Shown: positions 25,331 to 35,099, counted from the stretch's first letter. The stretch is 53,278 nucleotides of DNA from Lysobacterales bacterium (GCA_019510195.1 JAEKKW010000062.1:1-53278); one strand, 5' to 3'. A program made the numbers and translations. The notes: generated by a model from the sequence alone, not told the origin.

Positions 25331-25841
25331 CGATCTCGCCACGATTCGTGATGCCGAAGCGTTTGCAGTGTGTCGCGATGCCATCGGCAGGACGCTGTTC
25401 GCGGAAGCGATGCGCCGGCTCCAGCAGGCCGAAACCATCCTGTCGCTGATCGCCGAGATCCGCGCTCGCCTGGAATCGAAGCTGATGGGTTGGGCCAGTG
25501 GCAATCTCGACGACATGCGCGCGCATCTCGCAGCACTGGCGCGTCCAGGCTTCCTGCGCGAAGTGCCGGCCGAGGCCTTGTCGGAATACCCGCGCTGGCT
25601 GAAGGCGTTGTCGTTGCGCGCCGAACGCGCGCAGCGCGATCCCGCCAGGGACCAGGCGCGCATGCTCGAACTCAAGCCATTCGCCGATGCACTGGCCGCC
25701 GCCGATCCGGCCGATCCTGCCGCCCGGGCATTGCGCTGGGATCTGGAGGAATTGCGCGTTGCCACCTTCGCGCAGGAACTGGGCGTGAAGGGCGGGGTAT
25801 CCGCCAAGAAACTCGCGGGCCGCATCGCCGGCCTGAGGTAA
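25122..25841 (+). pseudogene. hrpA: HrpA C-terminal DUF3418 fragment, out of frame with the rest
   Basis: This frame encodes the missing tail of HrpA: EGARRLLRLALADKLKQ, then a helical DUF3418 domain with DLVEGAFAALS, HLAALARPGFLREVPAE, YPRWLKALSLRAERAQRD, and the family-typical end ALRWDLEELRVATFAQELG...SAKKLAGRI. The frame is shifted by one base relative to the upstream helicase part. Possible internal starts are TTG 25146 or 25149, without a clear ribosome-binding site, so independent expression is doubtful. relA starts 12 bases after its stop. Most simply it is the detached 3' part of a broken hrpA. Confidence 0.8.
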
Positions 25842-25853
25842 CGTAACGGAACG

Positions 25854-27953
25854 ATGCCTTCTTCTGCCGTCACTGCTGCCGTGCTCAACCATGTCCTGCT
25901 GGGGGGCTTGCCGACGGCACGCGCGCAGGCGTTGCACGCGGCGTTGATCGATGCTGCGGTTCCGCCATGGCTGCCGCAGGCCATGGATGCGCTGGCCGCC
26001 CTTGGTGCCGATGCCGATACCGCGATCGCCGCGATCCTAGGTGCCAGTGGCGTGGCGTTGCCCGAAAGCGAACGCGCGGCACTGGCGGAACTGATCGAAG
26101 GCCAGGCCGCGGAGCGCCAGGTGCTGGCGCTGCACGGACAGTCCGTTGGCGGCAGCAATCCCGAAGGCCTGCGCCGGCTGCTGCTGGCGATGACGCGCGA
26201 CCTGCGCGTGGTGCCGATCCTGCTGGCGACGCGCCTCGCCGAACTGCGCTCCCTTGCCGATCGCCGCGACGACGCCACACTGGCGCTGGCGCGCGCGGTG
26301 CGCGACATCCATGCACCGCTGGCCAATCGCCTCGGCGTGTGGCAGTTGAAGTGGGAACTGGAAGACCTCGCGTTCCGCGTGCTGTCGCCCGACGATTACC
26401 GTCGCGTCGCCGGCCTGGTCGACGAGCGCCGGCGCGAGCGCGAGCACGACATCAATACCGCGAAGAAGATGCTGGAAACCGCGTTGCAGTCGCACGGGAT
26501 CGTGGCGACGATCAGCGGGCGGCCCAAGCACATCTACAGCATCTGGCGGAAGATGGAGCGCAAATCGCTGCCGTTCGAAGGCCTGAACGACTTGCGCGCG
26601 CTGCGGGTGATGGTCGACAGCGTGGCCGACTGCTATGCCGCGCTGGGTGTCGCCCACGCGCTGTGGCCGCCGGTGCCGGGCGAGTTCGACGACTACATCG
26701 CGCGCCCGAAGCACAATGACTATCGCTCGCTGCATACCGCGGTGGTCGGTCCCGCCGGCAAGGTTTTCGAAATCCAGTTCCGCACCCACGAAATGCATCG
26801 CAGCGCCGAGCTCGGTGTCGCCGCGCACTGGCGCTACAAGGAAGGCGGTCCGTCCGACAGCGCGTTGGAGCGACGCGTGGTGTGGATGCGCCAGCTGCTC
26901 GACGTGCAGGCGCAGGGTGGTGACGCCGCGCTGGCCGAGGAATTCGACAGCGAACTGGTCGAGGACCGCATCTACGCGCTGACACCGCGCGGCGAGGTGG
27001 TCGATCTGCCGACCGGTTCGACGCCGCTGGATTTCGCCTATCGCCTGCACACCGAACTCGGCCATCGTTGCCGCGGTGCGCGCGTCGATGGCCGCATCGT
27101 CCCGCTCGATACGCCGCTGGCGACCGGGCAGCGCGTCGAGATCATCGCCGGCAAGGAAGCAGCGCCGCGGCGCGACTGGTTGCTGCCGGGGAACCGCTAT
27201 CTTGCCAATGCGCGTTCACGCGACAAGGTGCGTGCGTGGTTCCGCAAGCTCGATCGCGCCCGCAACGTGCAGGTCGGCCGTGAAATGCTGGAACGCGAAC
27301 TCAAGCGCTACGGGCGCGCGCGCAGTCCGCTCGAACCGGTGCTGGATCGATTCCAGCAGGTCAACAGCATCGACGAGTTGTACATGCGCGTGGCGCTCGG
27401 TGAAATCGGCCCGACCCAGGTGCTGCGGGCGATCACCGACAGCGAGCGCGGCGAACCGGAAGAGGCCGAACCGACCACCATTCGCAACGCTCGCGACACT
27501 ACGCCCGTGCCGTCGAATCGCCTGCGCATCGGCGGCCTGGAAAATCTCGTCTCGCAGATCGCGCGCTGCTGCCAGCCGGTACCGGGCGAGCCGGCGATCG
27601 GCTACCTCACCCGCGGCCACCAGGTCAGCGTGCATCGCGCCGATTGCCCGACGTTGTTGCGCATGGCCGAACGCGCGCCGGATCGCGTTGTCGATGTCGA
27701 GTGGGGACACCACGAGACGCAACGCGTGGCGCTGCTGGTGGAGGGCGAGGATCGTCCACTGCTGGCGCGCGACATCGTCAACGTGGTGGCGCAGGCCGGC
27801 TGCGCGATGGACGCCTTGGAAATGCATGCATCGAAACAGGGCGTGCAGGCACGGATGCAGGTGCGCGTGCGCGACGTCGACCAGCTGGCGCAACTCACCG
27901 ATGCCTTGCTGGCACTGCGTGGCGTGCGTGCGGCACGGAGGCCGCGTTCCTGA
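25854..27953 (+). CDS. relA: RelA-type (p)ppGpp synthetase
   Basis: RelA transfers pyrophosphate from ATP to GTP/GDP to make the stringent-response alarmones when ribosomes meet uncharged tRNA. The 699 residues hold a degenerate HD-type domain (residues ~20-170, with no HD metal motif seen). The synthetase domain has GRPKHIYSIWRKM at 222-234 and the acidic EFDDY motif at 277-281, which is characteristic of synthetase-only RelA. A TGS domain (RIYALTPRGEVVDLPTGSTPLDFAY), a conserved-Cys zinc-finger-like segment (RCCQPVPGE) and a C-terminal ACT domain follow. It should therefore synthesise but not hydrolyse (p)ppGpp. The stop overlaps the next start as TGATG. Confidence 0.96.
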   Translation: MPSSAVTAAVLNHVLLGGLPTARAQALHAALIDAAVPPWLPQAMDALAALGADADTAIAAILGASGVALPESERAALAELIEGQAAERQVLALHGQSVGGSNPEGLRRLLLAMTRDLRVVPILLATRLAELRSLADRRDDATLALARAVRDIHAPLANRLGVWQLKWELEDLAFRVLSPDDYRRVAGLVDERRREREHDINTAKKMLETALQSHGIVATISGRPKHIYSIWRKMERKSLPFEGLNDLRALRVMVDSVADCYAALGVAHALWPPVPGEFDDYIARPKHNDYRSLHTAVVGPAGKVFEIQFRTHEMHRSAELGVAAHWRYKEGGPSDSALERRVVWMRQLLDVQAQGGDAALAEEFDSELVEDRIYALTPRGEVVDLPTGSTPLDFAYRLHTELGHRCRGARVDGRIVPLDTPLATGQRVEIIAGKEAAPRRDWLLPGNRYLANARSRDKVRAWFRKLDRARNVQVGREMLERELKRYGRARSPLEPVLDRFQQVNSIDELYMRVALGEIGPTQVLRAITDSERGEPEEAEPTTIRNARDTTPVPSNRLRIGGLENLVSQIARCCQPVPGEPAIGYLTRGHQVSVHRADCPTLLRMAERAPDRVVDVEWGHHETQRVALLVEGEDRPLLARDIVNVVAQAGCAMDALEMHASKQGVQARMQVRVRDVDQLAQLTDALLALRGVRAARRPRS

Positions 27954-28795
27954 TGCGCATCCTCCTGACCGGCGCGACCAGCCAGCTCGGGCATGCGGCA
28001 TTGCCGCTGCTGGCGGACGCAGGCGACGGGGTGATCGCGTTGTCGCGCGCCCCCGGGCCCGGCCATTCCGCGGCAGCAGAATGGTTGCCGGGCGCGTTGC
28101 CCGATGCCATGCCGGCCATGCCCCCGCACGACGCCATCATCAGCTTCGGGCCGCTTGACGGACTGGCGGAGTGGTTGTCGAAACAGGCGGCCACGTCTGC
28201 ACGAATCATCGTCGCGACCAGTTCGATGAGCGCGGTGAGCAAGCGCGATTCGAATGTGCCCGGGGATCGGGCCGTGGCCGAACGCCTGCAGCGTGGCGAA
28301 CAGGCGTTGCAGCGCGAGTGCGAACGGCTCGGCGTGCGCTGGACCATCCTGCGTCCGACGATGATCTACGGCGTCGGGCTTGATCGCTACCTGACGCCGA
28401 TCGCACGGCGTGCATTGCGGTGGCGGATGTTCCCGCTGCCGCCGGGGCGTGGCCTGCGCCAGCCGGTGCATGCCCAGGATGTCGCCCAGGCTGCAGTGTC
28501 GGCAGTGCGAAACGAAGCCGCTGGATCGCGAGTCATCGAGCTTGGCGGCGGTGAACGCCTGCGCGTGGACGAGATGTTCCGGCGCGTGCGTGACAGCCTC
28601 GATCGCGCGACATTGCCTTTGGCCGTGCCGTCTGCCGCGCTGCCGCTGGCATCGCGCCTGCTGCCGCGCCTGCGAGGTGCATTGTCGCGTCTCGACCAGG
28701 ATCTCGTCGCCGACAACACCGTCGTGGCGGAAGTGCTGGGCGTGCATCCGCGCCCGTTCCGTCCGGAAATGGTGACGTGGGGGGCTGCGTCATGA
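27953..28795 (+). CDS. NAD(P)-dependent epimerase/dehydratase-like (extended SDR) protein
   Basis: A 280-residue Rossmann protein with the dinucleotide motif TGATSQLGHAALP near the N-terminus, VATSSMSAV (equivalent to the SS.S strand), a WTILRPTMIYG segment and RQPVHAQDVAQA, as in NAD-dependent epimerases and NmrA-like proteins. The canonical YxxxK catalytic motif is not evident, so an enzymatic role is uncertain. Its ATG shares bases with the relA stop (TGATG), and its own stop overlaps the following glycosyltransferase (ATGA). A role in making or modifying a sugar nucleotide is suggested only by that neighbourhood. Confidence 0.8.
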   Translation: MRILLTGATSQLGHAALPLLADAGDGVIALSRAPGPGHSAAAEWLPGALPDAMPAMPPHDAIISFGPLDGLAEWLSKQAATSARIIVATSSMSAVSKRDSNVPGDRAVAERLQRGEQALQRECERLGVRWTILRPTMIYGVGLDRYLTPIARRALRWRMFPLPPGRGLRQPVHAQDVAQAAVSAVRNEAAGSRVIELGGGERLRVDEMFRRVRDSLDRATLPLAVPSAALPLASRLLPRLRGALSRLDQDLVADNTVVAEVLGVHPRPFRPEMVTWGAAS

Positions 28796-29766
28796 ATGCA
28801 CCGGACGACCTGCGTTGCGCGGTGGTGCTGTGCAGCTGGAACGGCCAGCATTACCTGCCACAACAACTGGACAGCCTGCGCACGCAAACGCATCGCATCG
28901 ATCAATGCGTGCTGTCGGATGATGGTTCGACCGATGGAAGCTGGGGCCTGCTGCAGTCCTTCGCCGAGGAACAACGCGCCCGCGGCAGCGATGTGGTCCT
29001 CCATCGCAATGCGCAAGCCTCCGGCTATATCCACCATTTCGAGCAGGCGCTGGCGCGTGCCGACGCCGATGTGCTGTTTCCCTGCGACCAGGACGATGTC
29101 TGGGATCCCGGAAAGATCGCCACGATGATGGCCATGTTCTCTGTCGATCCATCCTTGCTGGTGCTGCATTCCGATGCACGACTGGTGGATGCGGCCGGTG
29201 CACCGACCGGACGCGGCCTGTTCGACGTGCTGGAAGTGACATCGCGCGAGCTGGCGGCGATCCATCGCGGCGATGCCTTTGAGGTATTGCTGCGCCGGAA
29301 CATCGTCACCGGCGCGACGATGGCGCTGCGTCGCGAGGTGCTGGCGCTGGCGACACCCTTTGCGGCGCATTGGGCGCACGACGAGTGGATGGCGATGATC
29401 GCGTCGATGCATGGCCGTGTCGATACGCTGGAACAACCGTTGATCGACTACCGCCAGCACGCTGGCAACCAGATCGGTGCGAAGGGAAAGTCGCCGTTGC
29501 AGCAGATCGGCATCGGGGTGTCGCGGCGTGCTTACCAGGAACGACAGGTGTTGCGGCTGCGCGAGTTGGAACAGCGCGCCGCGTCATGGCCCATGACCCG
29601 CGCAGCCGTCGCCGATCGCTCGCGCCATGCGGTGGCGCGCGCCGATCTTCCGGCATCGCCGTTTGCCCGCATCGCCCATGTCGGCCGCGAACTGCTGCGT
29701 GGCGGTTATCACCGTTTCGGTTCGGGCCTGCGTTCCGCGCTCGCCGACCTGTCGGGGCTGGATTGA
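28792..29766 (+). CDS. Family 2 glycosyltransferase
   Basis: A 324-residue GT-A glycosyltransferase. The N-terminal nucleotide-sugar domain has VVLCSWNGQHYLPQQLDSL, the DDGSTDGS motif and the metal-binding DQDD (FPCDQDDVWDPGKI). Further on are TGATMALRREVL and HDEWMAMIAS with a probable catalytic Asp, then DYRQHAGNQIGA. This pattern is that of the rhamnosyltransferase-like branch used for O-antigen or rhamnan. No membrane segment is evident, so it would act at the cytosolic face. ATG 28792 overlaps the previous stop, and the stop overlaps the next start (TGATG). Confidence 0.9.
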   Translation: MNAPDDLRCAVVLCSWNGQHYLPQQLDSLRTQTHRIDQCVLSDDGSTDGSWGLLQSFAEEQRARGSDVVLHRNAQASGYIHHFEQALARADADVLFPCDQDDVWDPGKIATMMAMFSVDPSLLVLHSDARLVDAAGAPTGRGLFDVLEVTSRELAAIHRGDAFEVLLRRNIVTGATMALRREVLALATPFAAHWAHDEWMAMIASMHGRVDTLEQPLIDYRQHAGNQIGAKGKSPLQQIGIGVSRRAYQERQVLRLRELEQRAASWPMTRAAVADRSRHAVARADLPASPFARIAHVGRELLRGGYHRFGSGLRSALADLSGLD

Positions 29767-30665
29767 TGCCGCAGTCGCCTTCCATCGCCGCCATCGTGGT
29801 GACGTATCGTCCCGACATCGCCGCCTTGCGGATGCTGGTCGATGCACTGCATCCGCAAGTCGATCGCCTGTGGCTGGTCGACAACGCATCCGCGAACGTC
29901 GAATCGATCCGTGCACTGGCTGCGGCGCGTGGCATCGATGTCATGGCCAATGATCGCAACCGCGGCATCGGAGCCGCGCTCAATCAGGGCATCGCGCTGG
30001 CACGTGCGGCCGGTTTTCACCATGTCCTGCTGATGGACCAGGACAGCCTGCCCGCTGGCGACATGGTGGCGCGCCTGCATGAAGCACTGATGTCGGCCGG
30101 CGAGAAAATCGCCGCGGTCGGCCCGGTCCATGTCGATGCGCGCAGCGGCAATGCCGCGCCATTCGTGCGCATCGGTTTCCCGTTCAACCGCAAATCGCAT
30201 TCTGCACCGGGCGAGGCTGTCGATTGCGATTTCCTGATCACGTCCGGCTGCCTGATCCCGATGCGTGCCATCGACGCGATCGGCGACATGGACGCCGGAT
30301 TGTTCATCGACAACGTCGACCTCGAATGGTGCTTCCGCGCCAAGGCACATGGATATCGCCTGGCCGGGGTGGCCGACGCGCGGATGACCCATCGCATCGG
30401 CGATCGCCTGCACTGGCGACCGGGCGGGGCGGCGATCGTGCACGGACCATCGCGCCTCTACACCATCATGCGCAACCGCGTTCTGCTGTATCGCCGGCCC
30501 GGCACGCCCGGGCGCTGGATCGCCCAGGACATCCCGCGCGCGGTGCTGAAATTCCTCGGCTTTTCGTTGGTCGTGGCGCCGCGCGGCGCCAACATCAGGG
30601 CCATGTTGCGCGGGTTGCGCGACGGACTTGCGGGCCGGGAAGGCCCTGACCCGGATGTGGGCTGA
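29766..30665 (+). CDS. Family 2 glycosyltransferase, rhamnosyltransferase-like
   Basis: A 299-residue GT-A protein with IAAIVVTYRPDIAALRML, LWLVDNAS, NRGIGAALNQGI, the DxD-type LLMDQDS, an SGCLIPMRAI acceptor region and FIDNVDLEWCFRAKAHGY, typical of dTDP-rhamnosyltransferases (WbbL/RfbN-like). The C-terminal part has an amphipathic region (LKFLGFSLVVAPRG) that could associate with the membrane. Start and stop overlap the preceding glycosyltransferase as TGATG. With the SDR gene and the first glycosyltransferase it forms a small surface-polysaccharide set coupled to relA. The actual donor and acceptor are not known. Confidence 0.9.
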   Translation: MPQSPSIAAIVVTYRPDIAALRMLVDALHPQVDRLWLVDNASANVESIRALAAARGIDVMANDRNRGIGAALNQGIALARAAGFHHVLLMDQDSLPAGDMVARLHEALMSAGEKIAAVGPVHVDARSGNAAPFVRIGFPFNRKSHSAPGEAVDCDFLITSGCLIPMRAIDAIGDMDAGLFIDNVDLEWCFRAKAHGYRLAGVADARMTHRIGDRLHWRPGGAAIVHGPSRLYTIMRNRVLLYRRPGTPGRWIAQDIPRAVLKFLGFSLVVAPRGANIRAMLRGLRDGLAGREGPDPDVG

Positions 30666-30729
30666 ATGCCGACGGCGCCTTGATCCCGTTCTGCTCTAGA
30701 CTGGCCTCTTTCCCCTTGCGGTTGCTTGC

Positions 30730-33144
30730 GTGGCGCGCATCGACGACGAAGACGACGATTTCGAGTACGAGGACGATGGCGACGTCCAGCCCTGGAAACG
30801 ACGGCTGCTGAAGATCGCACTGGTCTGCCTGGGGGTCGGGCTGGGATTCCTGATCCCGTACATGCTTTACCTCAACCACCAGGTCACGCTGCGCTTCGAC
30901 CAGTTGCGCTGGCAGTTGCCGACGCGCGTCTATGCACGGCCGTTGCAACTGCAGCCGGGACTGGCGCTCGACACCGCGACGCTCAAGACTGAACTCGACG
31001 CCGCCGCCTATTACAACGACGGCATCGGCGAGCGTCCCGGCACCTATGCGGTGAAGGGCAATCACGCATTGATTTCCAGCCGCGGTTTCGATGACGTCGG
31101 CGGCCATGTCGCTCCGCACCGCATCGACGTGACCCTGGGCGACAGCCGCGTCGTCGCCGTCGGTGACCGCGACAGCCACAAGTCGGTGGCGGCGACCCGC
31201 CTTGATCCCGCGCGCATCGCCACGCTGTACGGGCGCGCCCAGGAAGAACGCCGCCTGGTCAGCCTCGACGAAGTGCCGGAGAAGCTGGTCACCGGCCTGC
31301 AGGCGGTCGAGGACAAGAATTTCGCGCGCCACCACGGCGTCGATCCGGTCGGCATGATGCGCGCGCTGTGGGTCGCGCTGCGCTCCGGTGGCGAGAGCCG
31401 CCAGGGCGCCAGCACGCTGACGCAGCAGCTCGCGCGCAGCGGCCTGCTCGGCATCGGCAAGGAAGTGACGCCCAGCCGCAAGCTCAACGAAATCCTCTAC
31501 GCCATCATCCTCGAGATGCGCTACGACAAGCGCACCATTCTCGAGACCTATCTCAACCAGGTCTATCTCGGCCAGCAGGGCTCGCAGGCCATCCACGGCA
31601 TCGAGTCGGCATCGGAATTCTGGTTCGGGCGCGACGTGCAATCGCTCAACAACGAACAGATCGCGTTGCTGATCGCCATCGTCCGCGGGCCGTCGTTCTA
31701 CGACCCGCGCCGCCATCCCGATCGCGCGCTGGCGCGCCGCGGCTTCGTGCTCGACAAGATGCGCGAAAGCAACATCCTCACCCAGCCGGAATACGACGCC
31801 GCGATGAAGGCGCCGCTGGGCGTGACGCCGACGCCCGGCAACGGGCCGCCCAATCGCTTCCCGGCCTATGTCGACCTGGTGCGGCGCCAGCTCGCCAGCG
31901 ATTATTCAAGTGATGCGCTGCAGGGCGCCGGTCTTTCGGTGATGACGGCGATGTCGCCGTCGGCGCAGGCCTATGCCGAAGGTTCGGTGACCGCGACGCT
32001 GGCCAAGATCGGTTCGCGTGGGCGTCCGCCGCTGCAGGCCGGTCTTGTCGTCACCGATGTCCACACCGGCGAAGTCGTCGCCGTGGTCGGCAGCCGCGAT
32101 TTCCGCGAACCCGGCTTCAATCGCGCGCTCGATGCGCAGCGACCGATCGGTTCGCTGGTCAAGCCGTTCACCTACATGCTGGCGCTGGCGCAGCCGACGA
32201 AGTGGTCGCTGGCCACGTATGTCGAGGACACGCCGGTGACCGTGCTGCTCGGCAACGGCAAGACCTGGAGTCCCGACAACTCCGACGGCACCAGCCACGG
32301 CACGGTGCGGGTGATCGATGCGCTGGCGCGGTCGCTCAACCAGGCGACGGTGCGCATCGGCATGCAGGTCCAGCCGGAGCGCGTCAGCGATCTGCTCAAG
32401 GTGCTGGCCGGCCTCGATGTCAGCACGCAACCATCGGTCTTGCTCGGCGCCACCGACCAGAGTCCCTATGGCATGTCGCAGGCTTACCAGTTCCTTGCCA
32501 GTGATGGCGAGATCCAGCCGTTGCGCGCGGTGCGTGGCGTGCTCGATCCGCAAGGCAAGGCGGTGAATCGCTACGACAAGAAGACGGCACCGGCGCAGTC
32601 GGGCGATGCGGTCGCGGCGCACCTGATCACGGTGGCGTTGCAGCGCGCGGTGAGTTCGGGCACCGGCCACCAGTTGATGGCCGACGGTTTCGGCCGGCTG
32701 ACGCCCGCGGGCAAGACCGGCACCAGCAACGACAGCCGCGACAGCTGGTTCGCCGGCTGGACCGGCGATCATCTCGCGGTGATCTGGGTCGGCAACGACC
32801 AGAACCAGCCGACCGGCTTGTATGGCGCGACCGGCGCGATGCGGGTGTGGTCGGGCATCTTCCGCAAGTTGCCGACGTCGGCGCTGACGGTGAAGAACAA
32901 GGGCCTCGACTGGCAGTGGATCTCGGGATCGAACAGCACCGATGCCAGTTGTCCCGGCGCGCAGCGCCTGCCGTTCGTGCAGGGCTATGCGCCGGCGTAC
33001 CAGCCGTGCAGTGCGGCCCTGCCGAATCCCGAGGAGACGACAATCGACGGCCAGCCGGTCGATCCCAATGCGTCCGATGCCAACGGGACAACGCAGTCGC
33101 CCGACCAGGACACGCAACCATCGGATACGCCGCAGCACAACTGA
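30730..33144 (+). CDS. mrcB: Penicillin-binding protein 1B (bifunctional transglycosylase/transpeptidase)
   Basis: PBP1b polymerises and crosslinks peptidoglycan in the periplasm. The 804-residue protein has an acidic cytoplasmic start, one membrane anchor (about residues 26-48) and a UvrB-domain-2-like region. The GT51 domain carries the catalytic Glu194 in VEDKNFARHHG and GASTLTQQLAR. The transpeptidase domain has Ser475 and Lys478 in IGSLVKPF, SLN, and KTGTSN with Lys662. The tail is low-complexity Asn/Asp/Gln/Thr-rich. The GTG start at 30730 fits the family N-terminus. It leads the mrcB-yoaA-tsaB-unknown run. No clear promoter was found in the 64-bp gap before it. Confidence 0.95.
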   Translation: MARIDDEDDDFEYEDDGDVQPWKRRLLKIALVCLGVGLGFLIPYMLYLNHQVTLRFDQLRWQLPTRVYARPLQLQPGLALDTATLKTELDAAAYYNDGIGERPGTYAVKGNHALISSRGFDDVGGHVAPHRIDVTLGDSRVVAVGDRDSHKSVAATRLDPARIATLYGRAQEERRLVSLDEVPEKLVTGLQAVEDKNFARHHGVDPVGMMRALWVALRSGGESRQGASTLTQQLARSGLLGIGKEVTPSRKLNEILYAIILEMRYDKRTILETYLNQVYLGQQGSQAIHGIESASEFWFGRDVQSLNNEQIALLIAIVRGPSFYDPRRHPDRALARRGFVLDKMRESNILTQPEYDAAMKAPLGVTPTPGNGPPNRFPAYVDLVRRQLASDYSSDALQGAGLSVMTAMSPSAQAYAEGSVTATLAKIGSRGRPPLQAGLVVTDVHTGEVVAVVGSRDFREPGFNRALDAQRPIGSLVKPFTYMLALAQPTKWSLATYVEDTPVTVLLGNGKTWSPDNSDGTSHGTVRVIDALARSLNQATVRIGMQVQPERVSDLLKVLAGLDVSTQPSVLLGATDQSPYGMSQAYQFLASDGEIQPLRAVRGVLDPQGKAVNRYDKKTAPAQSGDAVAAHLITVALQRAVSSGTGHQLMADGFGRLTPAGKTGTSNDSRDSWFAGWTGDHLAVIWVGNDQNQPTGLYGATGAMRVWSGIFRKLPTSALTVKNKGLDWQWISGSNSTDASCPGAQRLPFVQGYAPAYQPCSAALPNPEETTIDGQPVDPNASDANGTTQSPDQDTQPSDTPQHN

Positions 33145-33170
33145 TCATGGATGGGCGATACGGAATGGAG

Positions 33171-35096
33171 ATGAGCGCGCTCGCGCAGGCGGTCGATGCG
33201 GCGCTGGGCGAGGGCGGGGCACTGGCGGGCGCCTTGCCGGCGTTCACCACGCGTCCGGCGCAGCAACGGCTGGCGGTGGCGATCGCGCGCGCGATCGAGG
33301 ATCGCGGCGAACTGCTGGCCGAAGCCGGCACCGGCACCGGCAAGACCTATGCCTACCTGGTGCCGCTGATCGTTTCGAAACGCAAGGCGATCGTCTCGAC
33401 CGGCACCCGCGCGCTGCAGGACCAGCTCTACCACCGCGATCTGCCGCGCGTGCGCGACGCGCTCGGCATCGGCGTCAAGACCGCATTGCTGAAGGGACGC
33501 GCCAACTATCTGTGCCGCTATCGGCTCGAACAAGCCAAGGGCGAGCCACGCTTCACTTCGCGTGAACAGGTCGCGCAGTTCCAGCGCATCATCACCTGGG
33601 GTGGCCGCACCAGGATGGGCGACATCGCCGAACTCGACGGTCTCGCCGACGACAGCCCGCTGCTGCCGCTGGTCACCAGCACCACCGACAACTGTCTCGG
33701 CAACGTATGCCCGTTCTGGTCGGAATGCTTCGTGGTGCAGGCGCGCCAGCGCGCGCAATCCGCCGACATCGTGGTGGTGAACCACCACCTGCTGCTGGCC
33801 GATCTCGCCCTCAAGCAGGAAGGCTTCGGCGAAATCCTGCCCGGCGCCGAAACCTTCGTGGTCGACGAGGCGCACCAACTCTCCGAGCTCGCGGCGTTGT
33901 TTTTCGGCGAAGGCCTCGGCGCGCGCCAGATCGTCGAACTCGCGCGCGATTGCATCACCGAAGCAAAGGATGTTTCCGCGGCGATGCCGGTGGTCGATCC
34001 GCCGGCGCAACAGCTGGAACGCCAGGCGCGTGACCTGCGCGCCGCATTCGAGAACGCGCCGGTGCGCGGGACCCGCCAACGCGCGCTGGCGATCGCCGCG
34101 GTGGAAGACGGTTTCGTCGATCTGCTCGCTGCAATGCAGTCGCTGCGCAAGGCGCTGGAAGGGGTGCGCGAATCCTCGCCCGGGCTCGATGCCTGCCATG
34201 CCCGCGCCGGCGAAATCGTCACCAGGCTCGAGCGCTGGCTTGATGTCGCCGTTGACGACAGCGACGACGTCTGCTGGTACGAACTGACGCCACGCGGCTT
34301 CCGCATCCAGCGCACGCCGCTCGATGTCTCCGGGCCGCTGCGCCAGCATCGCGAGCAATCGAAGGCGGCGTGGATCTTCACCTCCGCCACGCTCGCGGTC
34401 GGCGGTGAATTCCTCCACGCCGGCAAGCGCCTCGGCCTGTGGGAACCGGAAACCGTGCTGGAACCGAGTCCGTTCGACTGGCAGGCGAATTCGCTGCTGT
34501 ACCTGCCGAAGGGATTGCCGGAACCGTCCGATCGCGGATTCACCGCCGCCGTGGTCGATGCGGTGCGTCCGGTGCTGGAAGCATCGAAGGGTCGCGCCTT
34601 CCTGCTGTTCGCCTCGCATCGCGCGCTCAAGGAGGCCGCCGAATTGCTGCGCGATGCGCCGTGGCCACTGTTCGTGCAGGGACAGGCGCCGCGCGGACAA
34701 TTGCTGGAACGTTTCCGCGCATCCGGCAATGGCGTGCTGCTCGGCACCGCCAGTTTCCGCGAGGGTGTCGACGTGGTCGGCGATGCGCTGAGCGTGGTGG
34801 TGATGGACAAGCTGCCGTTCGCCGCGCCCGACGATCCGGTGTTCGAGGCGCGGCTGGATGCGATTCGCCGTGCCGGTGGCGTGCCGTTCCGCGACGAGCA
34901 ATTGCCGCAGGCGGTGATCGCGCTCAAGCAGGGTGTCGGCCGCCTGATCCGCAGCGAGAGCGATCGCGGCGTGCTGGTGTTGTGCGACCCGCGCCTGACC
35001 AACAAGAGTTACGGCAAGATCTTCCTCGATTCGCTGCCACCGATCCCGCGCAGTCGCGATGTCGACGACGTGCGGGCCTTCTTTGCGGATAATTGA
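33171..35096 (+). CDS. yoaA: DinG-family ATP-dependent DNA helicase YoaA
   Basis: A 641-residue XPD/DinG-type superfamily 2 helicase, close in length and sequence pattern to E. coli YoaA, which repairs replication blocks with HolC. Walker A is EAGTGTGKT (residues 51-59) and the DEAH box is at 231-234 (VVDEAHQ). Four cysteines suit a 4Fe-4S cluster: Cys114, Cys174, Cys179 and Cys185. Downstream are SATLAVGGEF, LLGTASFREGVD and QGVGRLIRS. In-frame ATGs at 33147 and 33165 are alternative starts; 33171 was chosen on the position of CGGA six bases upstream and the family N-terminus. tsaB begins three bases after its stop. Confidence 0.93.
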   Translation: MSALAQAVDAALGEGGALAGALPAFTTRPAQQRLAVAIARAIEDRGELLAEAGTGTGKTYAYLVPLIVSKRKAIVSTGTRALQDQLYHRDLPRVRDALGIGVKTALLKGRANYLCRYRLEQAKGEPRFTSREQVAQFQRIITWGGRTRMGDIAELDGLADDSPLLPLVTSTTDNCLGNVCPFWSECFVVQARQRAQSADIVVVNHHLLLADLALKQEGFGEILPGAETFVVDEAHQLSELAALFFGEGLGARQIVELARDCITEAKDVSAAMPVVDPPAQQLERQARDLRAAFENAPVRGTRQRALAIAAVEDGFVDLLAAMQSLRKALEGVRESSPGLDACHARAGEIVTRLERWLDVAVDDSDDVCWYELTPRGFRIQRTPLDVSGPLRQHREQSKAAWIFTSATLAVGGEFLHAGKRLGLWEPETVLEPSPFDWQANSLLYLPKGLPEPSDRGFTAAVVDAVRPVLEASKGRAFLLFASHRALKEAAELLRDAPWPLFVQGQAPRGQLLERFRASGNGVLLGTASFREGVDVVGDALSVVVMDKLPFAAPDDPVFEARLDAIRRAGGVPFRDEQLPQAVIALKQGVGRLIRSESDRGVLVLCDPRLTNKSYGKIFLDSLPPIPRSRDVDDVRAFFADN

Positions 35097-35099
35097 GCG

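Noticed and set aside
30700-30729. Possible sigma54 promoter before mrcB (TGGC...TTGC)
   Set aside because: The GG and GC elements are 13 bases apart instead of 10, so it does not fit the -24/-12 pattern.
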